Assembly: GCA_955652655.1 (NCBI GenBank) | Contig: CATPCK010000927.1 | Location: forward strand, 1-5,636 | DNA length: 5,636 nt | Reading direction: 5' to 3' | DNA from: an uncultured Ktedonobacteraceae bacterium | GTDB lineage: Bacteria; Chloroflexota; Ktedonobacteria; Ktedonobacterales; Ktedonobacteraceae | Part shown: positions 1-5,300 of the stretch, piece by piece | Layout: every line of letters starts with the position of its first letter | How positions within the stretch are numbered: position 1 is the first letter of the stretch | Position numbers and translations under genes: made by a program | Notes under the pieces: generated by a model | What the model was told of the DNA's origin: nothing | Databases searched by the model: none | What the model saw: the letters and a program-made list of their open reading frames with translations, nothing else

Positions 1-1
1 G

Positions 2-994
2 AGTGAAATTGAGCAACAGGTGGTGACTCTGGAACAACAGACGGCGCAACTACGCCAGGCATTGAACGGGTTGGAGGGGGGATACCGCCGCTGCCTGTTA
101 GAGAGTCAGAAGACCCAGGATGCTGTTGACTCCTTATTGGAACAGTTGCGGGAAGAGATGGGAATGACCGATCCCAAAGAACTCGGCAGTTATACTCTCC
201 ATACCAGTATTGCTCCTGAAGGGATGGTGCCGCAGAACGGTCAACTCGTCTCTGATGATGCACGGGCGCTATCAGAAGAGGAGGAAGCGTATCTGCGTAG
301 ATTGCGACGTCGGGTCGATGGTCTGCGAGGACGCCTCAAGACACTAGGAGGCAGTGATCCAGATGCGCCTCAACAATATGAAGAAACGCGCACGCGTTTT
401 GAGTTTCTCTCATCGCAGATTGCAGATATGGAGCAGGCTACATCCCACCTGCGTTCGATTATAGGACAGCTTGACGTGACAATGGCGCGACAATTTGAAA
501 CGACCTTTCAAGCAGTCAATGTTCGTTTCCGTGAGCATTTCATTACACTCTTCAATGGTGGCAATGCACGTCTTGAACTGACCGACATGAGGACAGGCGA
601 AGATGATAACGCTGATGTCGCTCCTTCACATATGCCTACCGGTGTCGAAGTCATTGTGCAACCGCCTGGCAAGAAAGTACAGGATTTATCACTCCTCTCT
701 GGGGGCGAGCGTGCCCTCGTTTCTGCAGCACTCCTTTTTGCGCTACTGGAAATCAACCCCCCTCCATTCTGTTTGCTGGACGAGGTAGATGCCGCTCTTG
801 ACGAGTCGAACGTGGCGCGCTTCTGTGATATCTTGAAACGCCTGGCTCAGCATACTCAGTTTATTATGATAACCCATAACCGTGTGACAATGACTTCGGC
901 ACAGGTCATCTACGGAGTCTCAATGGGCGGTGATAGTATCTCTCGCTTGCTCTCAATGAAGCTTGAAGAGGCTCCTGTAGCGGGTGATCGTTAA
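2..994 (+). CDS. smc: Chromosome partition protein SMC, C-terminal part (5' end outside window)
   Basis: This is the C-terminal third of the SMC ATPase, the core of the bacterial condensin-like complex that compacts and segregates the chromosome with ScpA and ScpB. The frame is open to the left edge, so the GTG codons at 20 and 23 are internal and not starts. About 150 residues of charged, heptad-like coiled coil (codons near 20-480) lead into the C-terminal ATPase head. Head motifs in order are FNGGNARLEL (about 553-588), PPGKK (about 662-676), the ABC signature LSGGE (695-709), Walker B FCLLDEVDAALDE (767-805) with its catalytic Glu, the ITHNR switch-histidine loop (869-883), and YGVSM near the end, where most SMCs have YGVTM. 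The stop is TAA at 992-994. The gene converges on the aminotransferase 15 bp away. The coil-to-head junction reads LGGSDPDAPQQYEE where SMCs usually have an LGxVNxxAxEEY-like sequence, a mild divergence. Identification is very secure. Confidence 0.97.
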   Translation, partial: SEIEQQVVTLEQQTAQLRQALNGLEGGYRRCLLESQKTQDAVDSLLEQLREEMGMTDPKELGSYTLHTSIAPEGMVPQNGQLVSDDARALSEEEEAYLRRLRRRVDGLRGRLKTLGGSDPDAPQQYEETRTRFEFLSSQIADMEQATSHLRSIIGQLDVTMARQFETTFQAVNVRFREHFITLFNGGNARLELTDMRTGEDDNADVAPSHMPTGVEVIVQPPGKKVQDLSLLSGGERALVSAALLFALLEINPPPFCLLDEVDAALDESNVARFCDILKRLAQHTQFIMITHNRVTMTSAQVIYGVSMGGDSISRLLSMKLEEAPVAGDR

Positions 995-1009
995 GAAGTC
1001 CGCTTTTAG

Positions 1010-2176
1010 CTACATTTCACGCAATGCTTTCACCAGCGTATCGATCTCTTCCTCAGTGTTGTAAAAACCTGTTGAAACGCGCAAGCATTTCAATGAAGGG
1101 ATGTTACGGATATAGATGTTGTATTGATCGTGTAGTTGTTGTACAACTTTTTCCTCGTCATGTCCCTCTAATCTAAAAGAAAGCAGGCCGCTCTCTCCTT
1201 CCTTTGGCGTGAGCATGACGAGGCCTGGGATGGTTTTAAGAGCTGCATGAGCGTACGTACTCAGCGAAGCAATGCGCTCGAACAACCACGGATAGCCAAC
1301 AATTTCCTCCAACCATTGGAGAGCAGCAGCCTGTCCCGCTATAGCCGCCGGGTGTCGACCGCCCATTTCGAAACGCTGTGCACTCTCGTTCAAAGCCCAA
1401 TCTACATCCTCTTCATGCTTCATGGAGGGATAACCTACATAAGTAGACTTGATAGCATTTTGAGCTTCTCGACGGACATATAAAGCTCCGGTGCCATCAG
1501 GCCCACAGAGCCATTTCTGCATTGGGATAGCGTAATAATCAGCTCCAAGCGCTTTCACATCAACGGGTATCGCTCCCGCAGATTGGGCCCCGTCAACTAA
1601 TACAGGGATACCAGATTCGCGGCCCATGTAACAGACCTCGCTCACGTTCACCAGTACTCCCGTGGTCCAGAGGACATGGGAAAGAACAATTAAGCGCGTG
1701 CGCGCTGTGACAAGGTCCGCGATCACTTTGAGTGCTGGGCGTTCACCAACCGCACCGAGATCGGCAAAGCGAATCGTAATGCCGTAGCGATCGCGAATCT
1801 GGTAGAGTGGTCCGAGTGCGTTATAATGCTCGTGGTTTGTAGTGATGACTTCATCACCAGGTTGCCAGTTAATGCCGTAGCTTATAATATTCATACCCTC
1901 ACCGGTATTTCCCGTGAGCGCGATTTCGCTTTCATCCGCATTGAGTAAGTGCGCGACCCTCGAACGGGCGTTACCGCGAATGGCGCGGATGGCATCCCAT
2001 ACAGCCATCCCTAAACGTCCATAGATGTACTCATCCTGAAGACGCTCCTGCATGGCTTGTAAAGCGCTGCTCATGAGAGGACCAAAGGTTCCTGCATTAA
2101 AATAGAGCCGCGATGTGGCGGCAGGCATTTCCTGGCGGATAACCCGCATATGTGTGTGATCTACATGGTCGTGCAA
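1010..2176 (-). CDS. PLP-dependent class-V aminotransferase (cysteine desulfurase / isopenicillin-N epimerase-like fold)
   Basis: This is a fold-type I PLP enzyme of the class-V aminotransferase family, probably cytosolic. Residue numbers below count from the ATG at 2260 that opens the longest frame. Visible motifs are RLYFNAGTFGPL near the N-terminus (51-62), GNTGEGMN for phosphate binding (117-124), NHEHYNAL with the ring-stacking His about 145, VDGAQSAGA with Asp223 and Gln226, the Schiff-base lysine K249 in PMQKWLCGPDGTG, and the family tail LRVSTGFYNTEEEID (393-407). SufS/NifS desulfurases carry a catalytic Cys in an RxGxHC-type loop. Here that stretch is shortened to YIRNIPSLKCLRVS, so desulfurase activity is doubtful and the substrate is unknown. 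The longest frame begins with about 28 residues unlike the family. I prefer TTG at 2176 because AAAGGAG lies 7 bp upstream and the family-like sequence begins about 20 residues later, giving 388 residues. ATG at 2149 or 2260 are alternatives without a good Shine-Dalgarno. The gene is divergent from the GNAT gene. Family sure, start moderate. Confidence 0.92.
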   Translation of the reverse strand: MHDHVDHTHMRVIRQEMPAATSRLYFNAGTFGPLMSSALQAMQERLQDEYIYGRLGMAVWDAIRAIRGNARSRVAHLLNADESEIALTGNTGEGMNIISYGINWQPGDEVITTNHEHYNALGPLYQIRDRYGITIRFADLGAVGERPALKVIADLVTARTRLIVLSHVLWTTGVLVNVSEVCYMGRESGIPVLVDGAQSAGAIPVDVKALGADYYAIPMQKWLCGPDGTGALYVRREAQNAIKSTYVGYPSMKHEEDVDWALNESAQRFEMGGRHPAAIAGQAAALQWLEEIVGYPWLFERIASLSTYAHAALKTIPGLVMLTPKEGESGLLSFRLEGHDEEKVVQQLHDQYNIYIRNIPSLKCLRVSTGFYNTEEEIDTLVKALREM

Positions 2177-2183
2177 AGCAAGA

Positions 2184-2190
2184 CTCCTTT
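2184..2190 (-). promoter_or_regulatory. Ribosome binding site AAAGGAG deciding a TTG start
   Basis: Reading the minus strand, AAAGGAG is followed by a 7-base spacer (TCTTGCT) and then TTG at 2176-2174 in the aminotransferase frame. It is the only strong Shine-Dalgarno near the gene's 5' end. The in-frame ATGs at 2260, 2227 and 2149 lack one. It therefore supports a shorter protein and places the long hairpin at 2217-2261 in the untranslated leader. Confidence 0.6.
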
Positions 2191-2216
2191 GTGTGTTCTG
2201 GTAGAATTTGTCGCCA

Positions 2217-2261
2217 TATGTTAGCATGGAGCAGTGGACTATCCACTGCTTGCTAAACATA
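2217..2261. repeat. Long imperfect inverted repeat (19 bp stem, 3-nt loop) in the divergent intergenic region
   Basis: The stem pairs 2217-2220 with 2258-2261, 2221-2226 with 2251-2256, and 2230-2238 with 2242-2250, closing a CTA loop at 2239-2241. The only interruptions are a TGG bulge at 2227-2229 and a single A at 2257. The inner 9-bp arm is perfect (AGCAGTGGA / TCCACTGCT). No T-run follows on either strand, so it is not a typical Rho-independent terminator. It lies just upstream of the preferred aminotransferase start and just downstream of a candidate -10 box. It could be a leader hairpin of the minus-strand transcript or an operator serving both divergent genes. The structure is directly visible; the function is unknown. 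Confidence 0.85.
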
Positions 2262-2266
2262 CTAGC

Positions 2267-2296
2267 AGTATATCTTATCGAAAGGCCTTGAGTACA
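2267..2296 (-). promoter_or_regulatory. Candidate sigma-70-type promoter for the aminotransferase
   Basis: On the minus strand, TGTACT (2296-2291) and TATACT (2272-2267) are separated by 18 bp. The -10 is good (5 of 6 to TATAAT) and the -35 is weak (3 of 6 to TTGACA). The predicted transcription start near 2260 would put the 19-bp hairpin at the very 5' end of the mRNA. The call rests on consensus matching only. The GNAT gene must be read from the same 125-bp divergent region, but I could not single out a convincing plus-strand promoter. Confidence 0.3.
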
Positions 2297-2301
2297 CTTT
2301 C

Positions 2302-2835
2302 ATGCGCATAAGAAATTTCCGTCAGTCAGATATCCCTATCCTGATTGATCTACAACAACTGGCGGCCGAAACAGATGGTTTGGCAGTGGAAGATATGATT
2401 GATTTCGCGGCCTGGTCAACGTATCCCGAACTGATTGGGGATTACACTGTGTTTGTCATTACAGATGACGATGAGACCAACGAGTGGGGTCAGGCTGGAA
2501 CACTTGAAGGCGTAGAAGGAGAAGTCGTGGGCTTTACCGCTCTGATTATGCTCAAGGAGGCATATGCCTATCATTTTCTCTGCCAGGGGACGGTCCACCC
2601 GCAGCATCGTAAAAGGAATGCTGGTCGTGCTCTATTAATTTGTGCGCTGAACTATGCGCGTATGGTCTCCACGGAATTTGAGTTTGAGGCTGAGCAGTTG
2701 GGACAGCCCCTTTATCTCGAGGCACTCCTCCCCCTCAACGACCCGGCTTCGGTCAACCTGGCAAGAAAGTGCGATATGCAGCCGGTGGATGAACCGGTGA
2801 TGAGAGGTATGAGACTCTATAGACGCGAATTATAG
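2302..2835 (+). CDS. GNAT-family N-acetyltransferase
   Basis: This 177-residue protein has the size and layout of a single-domain GCN5-related acetyltransferase, which transfers an acetyl group from acetyl-CoA to an amine. The N-terminus MRIRNFRQSDIPILIDL is the typical beta1-alpha1 opening of the fold. The acetyl-CoA-binding motif A is TVHPQHRKRNAGRALL (about residues 98-113), in which R-x-x-A-G-R-A fits the Q/R-x-x-G-x-A pyrophosphate loop. The C-terminal part has N-D-P-A-S-V-N-L-A-R-K-C-D-M, matching the family pattern Nxxaxxlxxxxgf. An acidic loop near residues 50-75 (DDDETNEWGQ and EGVEGE) is probably surface-exposed. The substrate cannot be told from sequence. ATG at 2302 was chosen because the fold begins there at once; only a weak AAAGG lies about 16 bp upstream, so translation may be inefficient. 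It is divergent from the aminotransferase and convergent with the ThyX-like gene. Confidence 0.88.
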   Translation: MRIRNFRQSDIPILIDLQQLAAETDGLAVEDMIDFAAWSTYPELIGDYTVFVITDDDETNEWGQAGTLEGVEGEVVGFTALIMLKEAYAYHFLCQGTVHPQHRKRNAGRALLICALNYARMVSTEFEFEAEQLGQPLYLEALLPLNDPASVNLARKCDMQPVDEPVMRGMRLYRREL

Positions 2836-2871
2836 GCCAGGATAGCTTGAACCATTGGGAATGGACCAGTG

Positions 2872-4611
2872 TTAACTCCTATCGAAAAATTCTTCACGAC
2901 TCGAAGGATCTGGTTTCTTCGACAAGCGCATAGCAGATAAATACGGATCATACATCGCTAAGAGCTGATTGGCTTCATAAGCAAGGGCACGGTAGTTGAT
3001 GTGTCCACCCGGTCGGGAACGCTGCATCGTGAAATAGGCCGCTTGCTTCGGATCACCATGCATCCACAGATCTACCCGGTGAGCAAGCGGCAGAAGATTA
3101 AGCACGAACGAATAATCGATGGTATCGTGATACGTAGCGGATACTTTCTCAAGAAACTCCTGTAACTTCGTATAATACGAAACCAAATCCCGCTCGTACA
3201 CTGTTTTATAATCTGCAAATGCTGGTATGCCTGTCAAATATAGAGGCAATCCAAAACCACGAGCCACAATTTGCTCTATCGCACTCTTCCTCAGTCTTTC
3301 TCCAAAAACCAAAGGCACTGGAAAAAATCTTCCCCATGCGCGATGGCGATTCAGGTCGCGTAATTCTCCTAAGAAACTCTCAATTACCAGAGTCATGCGT
3401 GTTGTGCGTCCAAATCCAGGCAGTTCACAATAGTTGGTATGGCCAGAAAAAATAATAGCACTGATGCCTTTTTTTGTTTCATCATCCTGGTCATGTATCC
3501 AATTGAGAAGCTGCTCTCTCTCAAGCCCAGGCCAGAGTAGAAGGATGTATGATGCCGCCAATCTATCACCCTCTGTATACATTGGTTCAATCATGCTCAC
3601 GCGTTGATCCACGCGTTGCGGGAAGCCCCTGTGAATCGAGACCTGCTGCAGCAAGTCTGTTTGATCCTCAAGGAATTGCTTTAACGCGTGCAAGTTTCTA
3701 TTAGTAGTAAGCTGGGGTGCAGTATGCCGGATGAGCCCAGGAGCTTCCGCTTTATAGTCAAGTACCTCTTCCTCTTCTGTCGAGGGTGCAAGTAATTTTT
3801 CGAGTTGCGCAGCAACTCTCCGATAATAGAGAAGGGGGGAGGCCCGCAGTTCTGCAATAATGCGTGACCAATCGCGAGCTGAAGTCTCAAAGGACATCCC
3901 ACTCCACTGACCAATGAGTAAAAAGTAACGCACACAATCAAGTACACGGGACAGAAGAGCGCTCTTCTCACCTGGCTTTGTCGTATCTGCCTGGTAGTAC
4001 TGCTCAAATGCGCGGAGTAACACAGCTTTATGCTTTGCAAACAACTCCAGCGATACGGCTCCGAATGATTGATATTCCTCCTCTAAACGTGCTACATCCT
4101 CTTTCGGTAAACACTCAGAAATATAGTGTTTCATTGGGTGGAGGATTGCTTTCCCAAATGATGCTTGATACCGTGTTGATTTTTCTTGTCCGGAATTGAG
4201 AGACCCCTCATTGAATAACGCCAAACACAAGTGCATGGGGATCTTTCCCATATCCACAGCCAGTCTCGCCATGTCACCGACTGATGCGTGGCCGTATTCA
4301 CGAAACATTTCTTCAAGTTTCTGGTCTGGATCGACCCCTTTTTCACCCATATCGTACAAAATCTCCCAGGGCATACCTGCTGCACGTGATTGGCGAGCAC
4401 CTGCCCATGCCTTATGTGCCGCTGTACGTTTCGTAGGGTTTGCGACTGTAGTGGTGGTGATAGTACCTGTGGTGAGATCTTCTAAACAAATGAGCCGTAA
4501 GCCTGTCACATTGGCGGAATAGGTAAACCATCTATAAGAACCGGTAACGAATTCTTTTTCCGGCTGTATTTCTGTTTTTGCTTTCTGGTGAAATTCGTTC
4601 ATAGGCTCCAT
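2872..4611 (-). CDS. Two-domain ThyX-like (flavin-dependent thymidylate synthase fold) protein
   Basis: This 579-residue protein is about twice the usual ThyX length (around 220-260). ThyX makes dTMP from dUMP with FAD, NADPH and methylene-tetrahydrofolate, and its signature is RHRxxSxxxxSxR. Each half resembles ThyX. The N-terminal half (about 35-275) has GHASVGD (107-113), SGQEKSTRY (140-148) matching the S-x-x-E-x-S-x-R-Y half of the signature, and a closing segment about 228-274. The C-terminal half (about 290-555) has GHTNYCE (390-396), LNRHRAWGRFF (420-430) supplying R-H-R, and a C-terminal ThyX-like segment QRSRPGGHINYRALA (530-544). Neither half has the complete motif: the first has EGS where RHR is expected, and the second lacks the S-x-R part. 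It may be an active pseudo-dimer, a relative with another flavin or nucleotide role, or non-catalytic. ATG at 4611 opens the frame; ATG at 4602 is an alternative. Fold assignment fairly sure, activity uncertain. Confidence 0.82.
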   Translation of the reverse strand: MEPMNEFHQKAKTEIQPEKEFVTGSYRWFTYSANVTGLRLICLEDLTTGTITTTTVANPTKRTAAHKAWAGARQSRAAGMPWEILYDMGEKGVDPDQKLEEMFREYGHASVGDMARLAVDMGKIPMHLCLALFNEGSLNSGQEKSTRYQASFGKAILHPMKHYISECLPKEDVARLEEEYQSFGAVSLELFAKHKAVLLRAFEQYYQADTTKPGEKSALLSRVLDCVRYFLLIGQWSGMSFETSARDWSRIIAELRASPLLYYRRVAAQLEKLLAPSTEEEEVLDYKAEAPGLIRHTAPQLTTNRNLHALKQFLEDQTDLLQQVSIHRGFPQRVDQRVSMIEPMYTEGDRLAASYILLLWPGLEREQLLNWIHDQDDETKKGISAIIFSGHTNYCELPGFGRTTRMTLVIESFLGELRDLNRHRAWGRFFPVPLVFGERLRKSAIEQIVARGFGLPLYLTGIPAFADYKTVYERDLVSYYTKLQEFLEKVSATYHDTIDYSFVLNLLPLAHRVDLWMHGDPKQAAYFTMQRSRPGGHINYRALAYEANQLLAMYDPYLSAMRLSKKPDPSSREEFFDRS

Positions 4612-4639
4612 TGTGGAATATTCTGTCGGGTACTGTCAA
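4610..4639 (-). promoter_or_regulatory. Candidate promoter of the ThyX-like gene
   Basis: On the minus strand a perfect TTGACA -35 (4639-4634) is followed after 18 bp by CACAAT (4615-4610), 4 of 6 to the -10 consensus. The predicted transcript start falls about at the second in-frame ATG (4602). If real, the mRNA would have almost no leader, in keeping with the lack of a Shine-Dalgarno before either ATG. Consensus matching only. Confidence 0.35.
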
Positions 4640-4664
4640 CATAGCGTTGGCCCTATTGGAGGGG

Positions 4665-4696
4665 ATGAACGCTTGCGCGATCGCGCAAGCGTTCAT
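4665..4696. repeat. Perfect 32-bp palindrome
   Basis: Positions 4665-4680 (ATGAACGCTTGCGCGA) are the exact reverse complement of 4681-4696, with no loop and no mismatch. The core is GCGCGATCGCGC. There is no T-run on either side, so a Rho-independent terminator is unlikely. It lies 26 bp upstream of the TTGACA of the ThyX-like gene, a position suited to an operator or a dispersed palindromic repeat. The symmetry is certain; the role is unknown. Confidence 0.95.
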
Positions 4697-4708
4697 GCGG
4701 CGCATGAA
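4692..4708. repeat. Second inverted repeat overlapping the 32-bp palindrome
   Basis: TTCATGC (4692-4698), a GGC loop (4699-4701) and GCATGAA (4702-4708) form a perfect 7-bp stem. Its left arm reuses the last five bases of the 32-bp palindrome, so as RNA the two hairpins would compete for the same TTCAT. A third, weaker repeat follows at 4724-4736 (CTCAG, TGA, CTGAG). Clustering of three dyads within 72 bp suggests a structured or protein-binding region. Confidence 0.7.
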
Positions 4709-4859
4709 GTGAAATCCCATGCGCTCAGTGACTGAGTGTTACACATTTCAAATGAGTTGGTGGAAGAGCGTCTCAAAATCGATTACAGGAACCGATGACT
4801 CCTTGCCACTAGCTGTCTTCTATTTCCACTAGTCTAGCAGGTTAGAGTTCATTTGGCTA

Positions 4860-5063
4860 CTAGTTCACCGGCAATTGAGAAGGCTCGAGTAAGGCATCTA
4901 ATGTGGAGCGACGAATCCGATACGCCTGGCGCGTTCCCCGGTGAGGCAAGGTGATTGCCTCCAGGACGCCGTTTTTAATCCAACGTCGTACAGTGGTGTC
5001 GTCTACCCGCAACTTTTGAGCAACTTCACGGACTGTGAGCAAATCCGCTTCATCTTGTACCAC
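4860..5063 (-). CDS. Small excisionase-family / MerR-like helix-turn-helix DNA-binding protein
   Basis: This 67-residue protein is almost entirely one winged HTH of the HTH_17 / excisionase type. The HTH is in LLTVREVAQKLRVDDTTVRRW (residues 8-28), followed by the wing IKNGVLEAITLP with basic HRGTRQAYRIRRS and a closing helix TLDALL. Such proteins are either recombination directionality factors of integrated elements or small stand-alone transcription regulators. The GTG start at 5063 is supported by AGAGGA four bases upstream, and no other in-frame start keeps the whole domain. Its neighbours are moaA upstream and the ThyX-like gene downstream, all on the minus strand but separated by about 240 bp on each side, so an operon is not evident. 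No integrase or att site is visible, which favours a regulator or a remnant. Real gene likely; role uncertain. Confidence 0.78.
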   Translation of the reverse strand: MVQDEADLLTVREVAQKLRVDDTTVRRWIKNGVLEAITLPHRGTRQAYRIRRSTLDALLEPSQLPVN

Positions 5064-5300
5064 TTTTTCCTCTTTCCGATCTTTCTACTAGAGTGACTTC
5101 AAATTGACGTTTACTTCTACTATGCAATACATACCATCTATTTGACTATAATGACGAACATTCTCTTTTTTAGTAACTCAGTTCTTAAAATTCGTTATTA
5201 CACTACAAATGTGGATATGGTATTTTGACCATTAGAAGCACGACTTGTCTCATAGTAGAACAACAAGTGCAACGGAATTACAGTTTAATAACTTGCGCTT
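5064..5300. other. AT-rich non-coding interval between moaA and the HTH gene
   Basis: Apart from the HTH ribosome binding site, this stretch shows no gene; the longest ATG-started frame noticed is about 25 codons (from 5151). It is visibly richer in A and T than its flanks. It contains a TATAAT at 5147-5152 on the plus strand without a matching -35, T6 at 5166-5171, and a loose inverted repeat ACTTGT / ACAAGT (5243-5248 and 5263-5268) with a 14-nt loop. It presumably holds the end of the moaA transcript and the promoter of the HTH gene, but neither can be placed with confidence. Confidence 0.55.
5068..5073 (-). promoter_or_regulatory. Ribosome binding site of the HTH gene
   Basis: AGAGGA on the minus strand followed by AAAA and then GTG. 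This supports translation of the small HTH frame from a GTG codon. Confidence 0.6.

Larger units (their letters stand above)
4612..4859. other. Non-coding interval between the ThyX-like and HTH genes
   Basis: This 248-bp stretch holds the promoter elements and dyads listed separately in its first half. The second half (about 4740-4859) has no convincing gene or terminator. It has the 11-bp dyad CATTTCAAATG (4744-4754) and two direct copies of CCACTAG (4806-4812 and 4826-4832). The plus-strand 15-codon frame at 4665-4712 falls inside the palindrome and is probably incidental. Confidence 0.6.

Noticed and set aside
508..756. Minus-strand 82-codon frame within smc
   Set aside because: It is antisense to the conserved SMC head, with low-complexity Ser/Arg composition typical of a shadow frame.
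2852..2864. Small hairpin CCATT-GGG-AATGG between the convergent GNAT and ThyX-like genes as a terminator
   Set aside because: The stem is only 5 bp and no T-run follows on either strand.
3681..4040. 119-codon minus-strand frame inside the ThyX-like gene
   Set aside because: It is a shadow frame on the same strand as a gene with clear motifs and shows no domain character.
4532..4720. Minus-strand 62-codon frame overlapping the start of the ThyX-like gene
   Set aside because: It overlaps the ThyX-like gene in another frame, resembles no family I recognise, and its N-terminal residues come from the palindrome.
4806..4863. Repeated ACTAG words as attachment sites
   Set aside because: The copies are only 5-7 bp, unevenly spaced, and there is no integrase; chance in AT-rich DNA is sufficient.
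5238..5270. Imperfect inverted repeat downstream of moaA as its terminator
   Set aside because: The pairing is short and interrupted, the loop is 14 nt, and no T-run follows on the minus strand.
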